64,000 nucleotides of DNA. It comes from Pholiota molesta (lineage: Eukaryota > Basidiomycota > Agaricomycetes > Agaricales > Strophariaceae). This document shows, piece by piece, positions 1 to 10,513 of this stretch. The stretch spans positions 62,001-126,000 of the forward strand of contig JACGCK010000077.1 in the NCBI GenBank assembly GCA_014925825.1. Reading direction: 5' to 3'. How positions within the stretch are numbered: the stretch's first letter is position 1; each line of letters starts with the position of its first letter. The notes beneath the pieces are model-generated. The model had not been told where the DNA came from. It made no database searches and saw only the letters and a list, made by a program, of their open reading frames with translations. The translations under genes and the position numbers were made by a program.

Positions 1-1217
1 TCCGTTGGAGATCTAAATTGAAAATATTTATCATGAGCAAGCATGACAGACAATTTTCCAATCCACTTCTTACCCTGGTGATGTGTGATTCTATCTGAGC
101 TGAGGATGGCCCAAGCTCGGCATGGGAGGTGCTTTGGGGTTTCTTCGAGGTTATGGTGTGCGGAGTAGCTGACATCTGGTGATGCAAACTGCTCACCAAG
201 GAGAGCATGGCCCTTATATGATTTTCAAACGAAAAGAATTGCATTTCCCGCTGCTCCTTCATTTCCTCAACAGCATTGAGAATGATACTCATGGCCCTGG
301 CGCTCTCTTCCTTTTGTTCCTGTTCTTTGTATAGAGCTCTTGTGTTCATTCGAACTTCCACAAGTTGTTTGCGAGCACTTTGAGTCCAAAGTATAAGTTG
401 ATCGGCTTGTTCTTGTACCACGGTAGCATCCTCTGGATGATAGGATTCCATGTTCAAGCGATCGACTTCACAATACTTCGATAAATCTGAGAGAACTTCT
501 CTCTCATCACCCTGTAACGCAGTTTTGATATTTGCAATGTGCTTTGGTCGAAAAATCATAAAGGACAGGTAGACTTGCCTCGGTAGATATTATACCATCG
601 TGGCCACCCATTATGACATGGAGTTCCTGTTGAATGACCGCGTAGACAATTTTACTGGCAAATAGTAACGTTGCGTTAGAATTGCCACTACTTACTCTCG
701 GACTGACTGAATTTCCGACTTACTCCTTCAACGTGAGCCAGAACTTAACATGTTCGGCAAGTTCTTTGTGAGGCATTATGATGTTAGGGCGAGAGGATGA
801 CCTGATGGTATAAGAGGCAGAAGGAAGGGAAATATTTTCTATGTTATGTGCTGAGATTTAAAGGTCGCTGACTCGGGCTTCTCTCAATGTATTTGTAACT
901 TGTATTCCCTTCTCGGGATTTAGCTATGATGTCGTCACATAGGAGCTTAAGCTTAAGTTTGACAGGGGCTTCTCTGTTGTTGACATAAAACAATTCATCG
1001 ATATTCATCATCTGAGGAATTGTATGTTCTTTGCAGATTTGGGAGCTTTTCAAAAGAATGGACTCTGTGAGCTGAAATAGGCGCCCATCAAACGCCCTAC
1101 AAACGCCCATCTTCACGTCAAACGGAAGTTCTCGCCCGTCGGAATCTCAATTGTATCACTGATAAGTACGGCAAAAAGCGAACAGAGTGAGGCAATCGTA
1201 ATCGCCGTCAAATTCAT
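1..1217 (-). CDS. partial hypothetical protein with N-terminal signal/anchor and coiled-coil region
   Basis: The 3' end lies beyond position 1. I place the start at 1217, where the first 19 residues after Met are hydrophobic (MNLTAITIASLCSLFAVLI), like a signal peptide or signal anchor. A second block (about 1116-870) contains a run ending in LLCDDIIAKSREGNTS. A short exon near 755-720 ends at a good GTAAGT donor, and a long open stretch (about 555 to 1) has heptad-like, charged helices including a KEQEQKEE segment, predicting a coiled coil. The frame changes between residues encoded near 1150 and 1130; one extra C in the CC run there would join them. No family is recognised. A membrane or lumenal protein with a coiled coil is all the sequence supports. 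Exon borders in 560-870 are uncertain. Confidence 0.45.
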
Positions 1218-1349
1218 TCTTATTCACCAAGTCAAAGCAAAGTCAAAGAAGTTTCTCATTCTGAATTGTAATCGAGCGAAGTTCTGAGAAACTGCTGATG
1301 CAGTATGAGCAATACATATCATTGATCTCGTTCGTATCCTACATTCATC

Positions 1350-2559
1350 TCACTCCACGTCTGTGTTGCTCAAGAAATCCATGACAACCTTGAAATACCT
1401 GATGATGGGTTGTATTAGCAAGCAAATATTTCACTGCAGCATCAGCTCGTACTTTTCCGGTTCCTCAAACTGCGCAAGATGCGTGCTGTTCTGTAATTCT
1501 ACCCATTTGACCTTGGGAATCTTCAAGAAGAACGGGATCACAGCGACTTCCTGTATTTCGTCCAGCGGAGCCGAAATGAGTAAAGTTGGACACGCGATTT
1601 TATGGACGATCCCTGTGATATCCCACGTCTTGAGATTTCCGGTGGTGGTAAACTCTGAAGGTCCTAGCCTACCACACAACACTTAGACATCTACTATAGA
1701 AAACGAAGCGAACTTGGCACAAACTCACATCGTGTGATAAACGGTCGGATCCTTGGCAAACTCTTCAAACGATTGCACAAGTTCTTGGGGCCATGGATCA
1801 GTGGTACAGGTATGTTTCATATAAAATTCCTTGGCCGCATCTTGATACTCCTTAGAATCTGTCGTGCCATCCGCCTCATGCTTTCGGATGGTGCTGACGA
1901 ACTCCGCTGGAATCGGGAGAGTAGAGCATTCATGCCGATAGTGCACAACTCAATCGATGCAGGGAGTTGGCAATGATCAGGCGCTTCAGGCCTTTCGGAG
2001 TACGCGAGGCGGCATATTCAGCAGCAAGCATTCCTGAAAAATGATATAGGTTGAAGGTTTTTTTATTCAACATATGCCGACTTGATCACGCACCTCCCCA
2101 GGACTGTCCAAGTAGATCAAAGTCATCATAAATTCCAAGAGCCTTGGTCAGATTATCCAGCTCATCCATGAACAACTGGGGGACCCAAAATCCTTGGGCG
2201 CATCTGGACGATGTGAAGATGCCCCATTCCCAATCTGATCGTAGAGAATCACTGGGATCCTGCGAGGACGACTGGAATATAACAGTGTTTTGCTTGGAGG
2301 AAATGAACCGGACGCACCCTGCTTGATGGTAAAATGTTTGGTTCGGTCTGGATATTCAATAATTAATTAGATCATGTCTTCCAGGAGATGGAATGCAAGA
2401 AGCTGACAGCATGTAATGGTGTGACATCCCCGGTCCACCGTGTAAAGCCACAAGAGGTCGCTTTTTGCTGGTCTTGAGGTCGCCGAAGACCTTGTGCCAG
2501 GTTTCATAGGTCTCCGAACCGACTTTGAACGGGATTTTCCCTTCTGTTACAGTAGCCAT
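1350..2559 (-). CDS. prolyl iminopeptidase-like alpha/beta hydrolase (S33), frame-broken
   Basis: This encodes a peptidase family S33 / L-amino-acid amidase type hydrolase that removes N-terminal residues (proline iminopeptidase-like) or hydrolyses amino-acid amides, probably cytosolic. Visible family marks in order: HGGPG oxyanion loop in the first exon (2559-2356), YDQIGNG near 2240, the nucleophile elbow GQSWGG near 2100 split by an intron, the HEADGTTDS/YHTM block (about 1890-1725), and the C-terminal part with the acidic residue (SAPLDE) and the catalytic His in STHLAQFEEPE. A 36-nt intron with a TGCTAATAC branch site restores the usual C-terminus ending in DFLSNT-DVE, giving the stop at 1350-1352. 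Three single-base losses interrupt the frame, near 2187 (between DF and W), near 1963 (ANS/PAS) and near 1930. The family assignment is firm; whether this copy is functional or a pseudogene depends on the raw sequence. Confidence 0.8.
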
Positions 2560-4651
2560 CGAGTAGGCAAGATACGTTATCGATTCAGTGTCCTTCGAAC
2601 GGGGGACAAAATGTATCCGATGGATGCGAAGGTGAATATTCTCATGTTATATGCTACTATCTAAGACCTTCTCACACCCTATTTTATAGAGGAAACACTC
2701 AGGCTGTATAGGTAGCACATGGTCATGAGGGCAACATACCCATAGTTGAAAAAATATATCTCGGTTATTTATAGCATCGCATCGCAGCTGAGAAATATCC
2801 AGGCGCAAACAATTCTACAGCCAAAACCCGCCAATGATAGCCAGCCACTGGAAAATTTCCGCCTACGTCTATGTATCTTATTTTTATCTAGATGCCGGAC
2901 GTATATTACAGCTCAGGTACTATTCGCAGATGTTCAGAGGATCTGTGAACCCTGGCATAATCTCTCATAGCATTTGTGGGACTCTCGTCTTTTGTCCTGG
3001 ACTATATATTGTAGTCCTGATGAGGACCGCGGATCAGATATTCCGTATTCCATACTGTGAAATACTTACGCTAATTGATATTGCGTCCTGCTAACCATTT
3101 CTCGCGCTGTACGAACTATGATATGTCATAGATTAAATCAGGGGAAGAAGCCTCCATTGGGAAACTCTCGAACATTGCCAAATACGGTAGACACTATACT
3201 AAATTGTGTTAAACGAGCTGCCTGTTCATGTCGTTGCTGCAGTCCGGGCTGCCCGGTCAAAATTCATTGGCAGCTCTTTTCCAAAAACTGAAACTTGAGC
3301 GCTTGAGCAGCCGTGTAAAAGATATACCACCGGTAGCATAGGCGAACTACCACAGGACCTATCGACGGTTGTTATTTTCGTTGGCAGAGTTTATTTGTAT
3401 TTTGTCCCTGAAGTGGACAATCGGGAACACCGCTTGGGCGCTTATTGATCTAAATTTAAAAATAGCTGACTTGTTCTCATTCTGATGCATCTGCACGAAA
3501 GGTAAGTAAGAGTCACTGTCAATTCTATGAGGCATGCAAAGTTGGAAGGGTTATCTATCCATGCGTATGCGTGTAATATTTATCTAGCATCTCCTTATCA
3601 GCATCCAAAGCATCTAGTGCGATCGTCGACGACGCAGAGCGTTGAACACCCACAAACGTTTCAGGTCCAGCCCTTTAAACTGCGATGATTCCCAGGAACA
3701 CCCATAAATACGACTTTTCCGGTGCCTGCCGTCGCATCTACCTAGTATCTCCGGAATAGTGATTCGATGTCTATACATAGGATAGCAGGATGCATCGAAA
3801 GCCATGCTTGCCAGATGCGCAAACTTTCGAAGATGCCAATAGTCAGCAACGTGGGCTCGGGATTCACGCTCTTCTTCCAGGTGCTTGTCTTCGCTGATGA
3901 CTGGCCGACCCAGTCGCTAGTAGTCCATCTTTTGATAGGAGAGGTTTTAGGGCGTCGACTCAAGGACCATTGGCGTTGGTGCTGGTATTGGCGCTTTGCA
4001 ATGCATCCAATGCCATTCAAGCTCGAAGACTGCGTGTGCGCCATCTTTTGTCCTAAGCCTCTTCTGTGCATCCATTCTGCCAATCCACGCCAGTTAACGG
4101 TAAAAGATGTCATCTATTTCATCGAGTGGTACGTACTGTACTATGTTGCGACTTAAAATAAAGACTGTAAAGATAGTGTGATGCGATGCGTAGGCGCAGA
4201 TGGGTCGGTTGGATAATAAGGGGGTCTGAATCGGGTATCTAAGGTGCATGCTGTGTACAATCTAAAAGCAAGACGGGTCGATTCTGACTATGTGGTCTAT
4301 AAGGCATAAAACTGTACATAGGTCGTAATAAACGATAACGATGAGGTGGGTGGTGGTACAAATTTTACAAAAGGACTTTGGTTTCTTGCCATCAATGCGA
4401 TTTGCGAAAATAACCAGCGAAGATCTATAAGTAGGTAGGTATATAGGCGGGGTGCAGTCCTACGGCTGCAAGGTGGCTTCGGTCCACGGACGTGAAGAGG
4501 TTCGGGAAGAAGGAGAACAGGAAAGCATAGTTTAGTTTCGTGGATTTGCGGAGTTCTGGGAGTTCTGGGAGTTCGTAAATCTAGAATCAGGAGAAAGTGC
4601 GGACGTGAGTATGGCATGAGGGGATTAGAACGGAAGATCAGGTTCCAGGGC
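2560..4651. other. 2.1 kb stretch without a confident gene
   Basis: Only scattered short reading frames occur. The best candidate lies at 3614-4113 on the minus strand. Two overlapping frames there read as charged, codon-like sequence (for example EEERESRAHVADYWHLRKF followed by MAFDASCYPMYRHR), ending at 3614 after an Arg-rich tail. A TAG acceptor-like site near 3930 could begin that exon. I recognise no homologue and assign no function. A short 10-bp tandem repeat (GGGAGTTCTG-type, three copies) lies at about 4551-4577. Confidence 0.35.
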
Positions 4652-5585
4652 TTACTTCAACTTCTCGACGACACTCCTGGTTACGTGGAGATAAAGAAAT
4701 AGAACAAGGGTCAGCATCACAATTCATTTTCTCTGTCCCGAACAGAAAGCATGCAATTGAAATCAATAGAGGGAAGATCTCGCGGCGCGAAATGAACAGA
4801 CGGACGAACACTGCCGATAATGTCCGGAGCAACGAAAGGATGGTATGGAAGGCGGGACTCACTTGAGCAGTTGTATGTCAACACGGAGGTACCTCCAGCC
4901 CGATTTGGCGTGTTTGGCGGCGCGCTTCTTCGTCGCGCGCTGTTGCTGCGTCTTTGCTTCGCCGGACCTGTCGTCGTCGCGCGCTTCCTTGGCAGATGCC
5001 GACAGCGTCGGCCGCTGTACATCGGCCGCCTTCTCGTCAACGGCGTCCTTCAAGTCGTCATGGGCGTCCCCCGCGGGCTGTTCTACACGTGCAGCCAAAT
5101 TGATTCAGCACAACTGCCGCATGCGGCCGGAGATCGGGCCCAGGAAAAAGTAGAGGACAGTACGCACCGAGATAAATCGAATGCTCGTCCCAGGAGATAA
5201 TCGTAGCGCCGCGCAGCGGCGACGACCTTTTCTGCCCATACGGCCAGTACGGCTTGGGCTTCGCGCGGTGCTGGCTCGAGCTGCGGCGGCGCTTGCGCTC
5301 GTCGAACACATGCGGCGCGATCCCGCTGATCACCTCGCGCGGCGTGGGCTTGAAGTGCGCGATCGCCTCGGCGGTCGTTGCGTACACCTTGGCAACGCGC
5401 TGCAGTGATGGGCCACCGAGTGCTGCGCTGGCAGCCGGAGACTCGAACCGCGGGGGCGGCCCATTGCTGGACCGCGCAGGAGGGCTGGTTGGCGGCGTCT
5501 GCACTGGGCTGTCCGCGTGCGCAGTGGCGCTGAGGTTTAGGGTGGTAATTGTGGTGGTGTTCGGCTCTGATAAGGGCGCAGCCAT
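4652..5585 (-). CDS. unknown protein, 220 aa, three exons
   Basis: I do not recognise this gene. The model joins 5168-5585, 4863-5082 and 4652-4676 with good GTGCGT/TAG and GTGAGT/CAG splice sites and no frame break, giving 220 residues. Another in-frame ATG at 5609 would add eight residues. The N-terminal 60 residues are rich in Pro, Ser and Thr and look disordered. Residues about 60-140 look folded and conserved-like (TPREVISGIAPHVFDERKRR, then PYWPYGQKR and TIISWDEHSIYL). Exon 2 is charged and Ala/Lys-rich with a basic run (QQQRATKKRAAKHAKS), and the C-terminus ends LLKSVVEKLK. Coding GC is clearly higher than in the flanks. The basic stretch suggests a nucleic-acid-associated or nuclear protein, but this is inference only. 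Confidence 0.6.
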
Positions 5586-6300
5586 TGGTTGGGCACGATA
5601 GCAATGCACAGGTGGCGGGCAGAGGAGAGTGGTGGTGATGGGCGAACGAACGCAAGAAGCGTCTGGCGCGGCCTTTGTTTGGTACTGGCAGATGATGGTA
5701 GGAACGAGGGCCCTCGGCGGGGTGCTAGTAGCGCGTTCTACTTATCAGGCACAGCCCTCCCATTTATCAGATCGTTGGCGTCAGAAAGAGAAGCCATGCA
5801 ATATGCTTACAGCATGGCTTCACTGCCCGGCCACGTTTTGAGCGCGCTTGCCGCACCTGCGCATGCCTTATCTTCGCATCAATTCACCTTGTACTCATGC
5901 TTATTGTGTAATACTTGGACCAACTGCAAGCGTCAGTCATTCATTGTCTGCAAATACAGACAATGAGGTGTGCCGCGGCCGCAAAGTCTTATCACTGTCA
6001 GTGCGACTGTTGAGCGCCCCCGGGAATGTTCTACTTCGGTATTTCAGGTCACCTCCGAACATATGTCAGAAGATTCAAGAACAAACCTGACACCGGTCAC
6101 TCAAAATATAGTGATGGCACCCGGCGCCCTGGCGGTTATTTGGAAATGAGTGCTGAGCAGGTGCTGAATAGCAATCTCACAATAATGTTTGATATTATGC
6201 ATTGACACAGTTGGTCCAGGATCTAGGCATGGGCATGATGGACATCAGCTTTAGAAAAACTCAAATTACAATGTAATGTACAATCAAAAATCGAGCGGGT
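5586..6300. other. intergenic region
   Basis: About 700 bp between the start of the unknown 220-aa protein and the 3' end of CSN7. It must hold the promoter of the former (minus strand) and the terminator of the latter. Several short plus-strand reading frames exist here but have no recognisable similarity or matching splice sites. No repeat or RNA gene is seen. Confidence 0.4.
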
Positions 6301-7412
6301 TTAGAACTTATTCCGCTTTCTCGCACCGGTCTTGGGGACGGTCTCTGGAGCTCTGGATTCAATAAAATAGCTAATGAATCAAATGAACACGAAGCTTCAG
6401 ACGGATCACATACTTTCGGTTCTTGCCCTTCGTATCCTGCTCATCCACATCCATACTCATGTTCTCGCGATCGCCGACCTGGAACGCCGCACGCCTGCTC
6501 GCCATCCCGCCACCGAGACTCTTCTCCTTCTGCCTTTCATGTACCTCTTTCAAGTTAGCTTGCAGCTGTCGTTCGTGCTCCTGCTGATTGAGTTTCGCGG
6601 CTGCTGTATCCGCCGCAATCGAGTTGATCTTCCCATCAAGAGTGGCAAGGACAGCCGCCGTCGTCGATGCCCTAGATAGCAATGAGATAGACGCACGGAG
6701 ATCGATACATGGAGCAGCATACCAGTCCTTCAGAGCTGCCAGGACTTTCTCCAACTGCCCTGGCTCGAGGTCGCGGCCCATGGTGTATGACACCTCAAAC
6801 TGTTCCTCCTTTTGATCGAGCTTGCCTTGCAGCAGGTCGAGGTAGATCGCGTCGATGATGAGATCTTCGAGTTCCCGCACGTTCGAGATATCAAGCGCCT
6901 GCTGTAGCTCGGCATAGGGAAGGATCTGTCAAAGGAGATCAGTACGATGCGAATCCTATCGGACGAGTTCATAGGCTTACGCGGCGTTCCGAGGCTAATG
7001 AGACGATTGTGAGATGCTTGAGCTTGGTTATCTGAGCTTGGTTAAGTGGCGGCAGTGTATCCTTGTGCTCTGTTCGCGTCAGATAACGAAGTATGAGACA
7101 GCAACTAGAACTTACGAAGGTAATCCTGGTATGTCTTGTACGAGAACAATTGCAGCAACGAGAGAAATTTCTGGTGTTGCTCGCTTTTCGCCAGCTATAA
7201 CATAAGTCTTAAACATATCCAAAACTGCTGCGTGAAAGCGTAAGAGTGTCTTGTACCTCTTGAATGTTCGGCAGCTCCAGCAGTTCTGAGAACACGAAAA
7301 CCCCTGGTGCGGAAGTGGCGTCTTGGATGAGCTTTGCGGCAGCGGCTCCTTTCAAAGACTTGGCCATGAGAAGGAACGGCTCAAGCTTAGCGGAGAAGTT
7401 CGCGAGATCCAT
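6301..7412 (-). CDS. CSN7: COP9 signalosome subunit 7 (PCI domain)
   Basis: This encodes subunit 7 of the COP9 signalosome, the complex that removes Nedd8 from cullins. The start at 7412 gives MDLANFSAKLEPFLLMAKSL. The first exon (7257-7412, 52 codons) ends in the conserved ELLELPNIQE. Exon 2 carries LFSYKTYQDYL and exon 3 LPPLNQAQITKLKHLTIVSL. The long exon from about 6930 carries the winged-helix half of the PCI domain (LPYAELQQALDISNVRELED, then LIIDAIYLDLLQGKLDQ). A helical C-terminal tail follows and ends with a basic KTGARKRNKF. The acceptor of the last intron is ambiguous (CATTAG or GAATCCAG). All exons join without a frame break. The cullin gene at 24.5-27.5 kb encodes a substrate of the same complex, but the two genes are not adjacent. 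Confidence 0.92.
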
Positions 7413-8115
7413 GTTCACGCTGTGGGTTTTGAGCTTTGGATAATGTTTATTGAAATGAGTGTAAAGGACAACTTCGAGTTGGCATCACGATTACTTTAAA
7501 GGGTGCTATATATTATGTAATACGCAAGATACTTAACTCCAAGAATTATTGCACAGCCACCTCTGAGCGTATCTTCGATTCGAAGTCGTTGCGTAGATGA
7601 ACGAAAACATTGCACAAATTTTCCATCCAGCACATCAATGGACGCAAGCTTGGAAATATTATTGGAGCACCGAAAATTTGAACATGACCACCACAGAATA
7701 CCAAACGGCGGAATGAAAACAGAAGTCGCTAACTCATTCATCGGCGTGGAGCCCGCTAGCCTCTAGGTCTCCAACCTGCATGACCTGGCCAAAAGGTCGC
7801 TGGTGTTTACGCGCATAAGGATGGAATCGCCTATGCTAGCATCGCTCTCCTGAGTGGCAAAAAATACCGCCAGCGACGCCGATTCAGCAAATAGAGGAGT
7901 GGGGCACGGAGTGTGGAAGGAACAATTCCACCGCGGCTATAAGCTTTATCAATAATTGTTTGCCTGCGGTTTCATTCAAGAAATTGGAGGAGTTGATCCA
8001 TACTAAGTAGCACAAGAAGCTTAACACATTAGCTTCATTTCAAAAAATCAAGAATAATTCGACTGAACGTCTGATAGTGCCGGCGATACAAGATGACGTT
8101 CCTCCATTTAGTTTT
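7413..8115. other. intergenic region
   Basis: About 700 bp between CSN7 (start at 7412) and the 3' end of MED21. It contains the CSN7 promoter. One minus-strand frame (7496-7741, 81 codons) is open, but its composition (many Cys, Trp and Ile, no recognisable motif) does not look coding. Nothing else stands out. Confidence 0.35.
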
Positions 8116-8792
8116 TCATGCCTCTGCTTTAGCGGGCGCTGTCTCCGGAAGATCAACATCGGTCTCTACCAACATCATCCGTAAGACGTCCGAGATCTGA
8201 GTATGTAAATCCTCTATTGCAATGATAAGAATCCATGATCAAGAAACCCGAGGACATGACTTACTCGCACGATGTACTGCCCGTATGTATTCTGCATTCG
8301 CGACCTGCATCTCATCTTCCAGGTGCTGGAGGCGCTTGGCCTATGGCGAGATGGACGTCGTTTCTTTCTTAGAGTACATGCGAACACACCTGCTCCTCTT
8401 CGGGCTCTGGTTCTGGCAACGAGTTGATTAGATACTCGATTTGCTTCGCCTTCACTATTAGGTCCGTGACCAGTTCTCTCTGATTTGCTGTTTCCCAAGG
8501 GTCAATTCAGCTGCTCGAGAGCATGAGAAGCAGAGACGTGCCTTCGAATACCGCCGGGGGGTCAAACTTTTCGGGATTCCTCTGCTTCGTCACGGGACTT
8601 CGGGGCTGACTTGGAGGAAATTCGCGCGCGAGGTGAGGTATGCAATCGTGTTGGACATAATCATAAGCATCTAGCCACAAAATAAAGGTCCGATTCAGCA
8701 TAGTCAACACGCAGAGCACCGACGCCATGCACCTGTTGAATCTCATCTTGAAGTTGGGTTATCCTGTCCATATGCGATAGTTCCTGCAGCAT
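8116..8792 (-). CDS. MED21: Mediator complex subunit 21, one-base frame break
   Basis: Mediator middle-module subunit 21 (Srb7), a small coiled-coil partner of MED7 that links Mediator to RNA polymerase II. The start at 8792 gives MLQELSHMDRITQLQDEIQQ, typical of the family. Exon 2 encodes IMSNTIAYLTSRANFLQVSP, then the conserved VTKQRNPEKFDPPAVFE. Exon 3 begins ANQRELVTDLIVKAKQIEYL and continues into acidic PEPEPEEEQ. Exons 4 and 5 complete the helix, ending LPETAPAKAEA at the stop 8116-8118. Between SPEVP and VTKQRN one G is missing near 8592-8596, which puts the two halves out of frame. The intron after FDPPAVFE starts with GC (GCACGT) rather than GT. Because MED21 is essential in fungi studied, the break is more likely a sequence error than inactivation. 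Confidence 0.88.
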
Positions 8793-9014
8793 TGCGCTGC
8801 GGCAAACGAGGGCGTTCAATACAACATAGGATAGGCCAGTAATTTCCAATAGCAGTACAAAAAGGAAATCCTCGTCATGTATGATCAGTTCTGGCGGAGT
8901 TTGAATATTTTGAGTCAGCCCAGGTCTCGATTATTGACTCCGCCGAGCGTCCATTCCGAGTCCGTTAAGCTTGTCTTCAACCACCATCACCACCACCACG
9001 CCTTCCTTTATACA
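8793..9014. promoter_or_regulatory. shared divergent promoter of MED21 and RTF2
   Basis: Only 222 bp separate the start codons of MED21 (minus) and RTF2 (plus), so this interval must hold both promoters and 5' leaders. It contains a CACCATCACCACCACCACG run near 8980-8999. No canonical TATA box is obvious. Assignment rests on gene layout only. Confidence 0.5.
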
Positions 9015-10103
9015 ATGGGTAATGACGGAGGCAGTATCCCTGACCGCAGGGATCTAGTGAGGAACAAGCCAAAGGTATTTTACACTGAACTCTTAATTTA
9101 GCTGTTGCTAACTTGCTTTACAGGCTGAACAAGCTGACAAGGCCAACCAAACGAAAGCAAGGTGGCTTTACTGTGCTTATCAAAGGTAAGCGTCGCCTAA
9201 ATGATAATCACTGCATTATACTTACTCTTTTACTCCAGAGAAAGCTACAGGAGCCAGTGGTATCTGTGCACTAGGCAAACTCTACAATAAAGATGCTATA
9301 TAGAGTATCTATTGGATAAGTCAGCCTACGGAGACGGGGAGAAGATATGCGGACATATTAGGTCACTAAAGGTGCGTTAACTTGCATCTCTGTTTTGATT
9401 CTTGATAACTTATACATGAATTTCGTAGGATGTCAAAAAACTGAATCTGACGCCCAATCCCGCACCTCTATCTACCGATGCCTCAAATGACGCGACAGAT
9501 CGTCCGCAATTCGTCTGTCCTCTAACTGTGAAGAGATGAACGGCGTGCAACCTTTCGTCTATCTCGCCACATGCGGCTGTGTATTCTCCCTAGCTGGCTT
9601 GAAGGCTGTTGCGGCTACTAGTTCACCCAAGGACAAGGCAAAAGAGGACGAAGAGAAAAGTCTGACCTCTGCCCGCAATGCGCAAAGAAATATTCAGCCG
9701 CTGAGGATATCGTAACACTCAACCCTTCTCCCGAAGAGGAAGAGACGATGCGCTTCGCTCTCGAACGCAAGCGCCTCCTTGAACCCTCAAAGAAAAAATC
9801 GAAGAAGCGGAAGAACGACGCCTCGCCTGACGAGGAGCTGAACCACCGACAAAGAAGCATGCTGAGCAGCCAAACCGGGTTTGAACCCTGCGATTGCCGG
9901 TGCGAGTCGGGCGGTGGTGAATGAATTGGCGAAGGAGGAGGCGAAGAGGAAGGCGAATATGAGTGCGGCTGTGAAGAGTCTTTATGGAGATGGGTCAAAG
10001 AGGAAGGAGACGTTCATGACTATGGGGACGTTTACGAGAGTGAGTGCAGTGTTTTTTGTGCCTTAGTACTGTTACTAACTCGTCCTTTTTGCAGTACGCA
10101 TAA
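9015..10103 (+). CDS. RTF2: replication termination factor 2 (Rtf2/DUF602), multiple one-base frame breaks
   Basis: Rtf2 is a nuclear protein with a RING-like (variant U-box) fold that stabilises stalled replication forks. The start at 9015 reads MGNDGGSIPDRRDLVRNKPK, the standard Rtf2 opening. Later blocks are diagnostic: LQEPVVS...LGKLYNKDAI, YGDGEKICGHIRSLKDVKKL, QFVCPLTV, MNGVQPFVYLATCGCVFSLA, KRKANMSAAVKSLYGDGSKR and the end KETFMTMGTFTR-YA spliced to the stop at 10101-10103. The coding sequence changes frame at about seven places (near 9177, 9264, 9300, 9533, 9664, 9837 and 9876). Each is repaired by adding one base identical to its neighbour. Conservation continues across every break, including the CPQC-type zinc-ligand segment, so decay seems unlikely. 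As written the sequence cannot give a full-length protein. Confidence 0.85.
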
Positions 10104-10513
10104 TCTTAGCATCATTGTCTGTATCATATTGTATAGTTGTTGTATTTATACCCTGTTTATAATTTTTTTACATCTATACTGCATCTATAAGATTGACCTA
10201 AATATGAGGTAAAGAGCTTGCGGTTCGAATGATGCACAACCTCAAGCTGAGAGACTTTATCCGTGAACTAACCTCGGCGCGCCGTTAAATCGCTTTACAC
10301 TCGTCCATGTGATGTCGGGCTTGTTGCGTTGAAAGAACTATTGCTAAGACCATGCCAAATCTGTCCAAGTCCGGGATCGTTTCTCCGCTGGCACTGACAG
10401 TGAGGAACGCGCGCCGTCGCGCTCGCGTGATCTTTACGAGTCCGACGGACCCTACTTCTTCGGTGACGTATTGACACGTCCGCGATACAACTTGGACCGC
10501 GACGACATCGGCC
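10104..10513. other. intergenic region with GH47 promoter
   Basis: A 410-bp gap between the RTF2 stop and the GH47 start. Directly after RTF2 there is an AT-rich stretch (10105-10190, TTTATAATTTTTTTACATC type) suited to 3'-end formation. The remainder before 10514 is GC-rich and likely promoter and 5' leader. No further gene is seen. Confidence 0.4.

Noticed and set aside
8877..9101. Reading frame containing six consecutive His codons
   Set aside because: The CAC/CAT run is promoter sequence between MED21 and RTF2. The real RTF2 start lies downstream in the same frame at 9015 (MGNDGG...), and Rtf2 proteins do not have such a leader.
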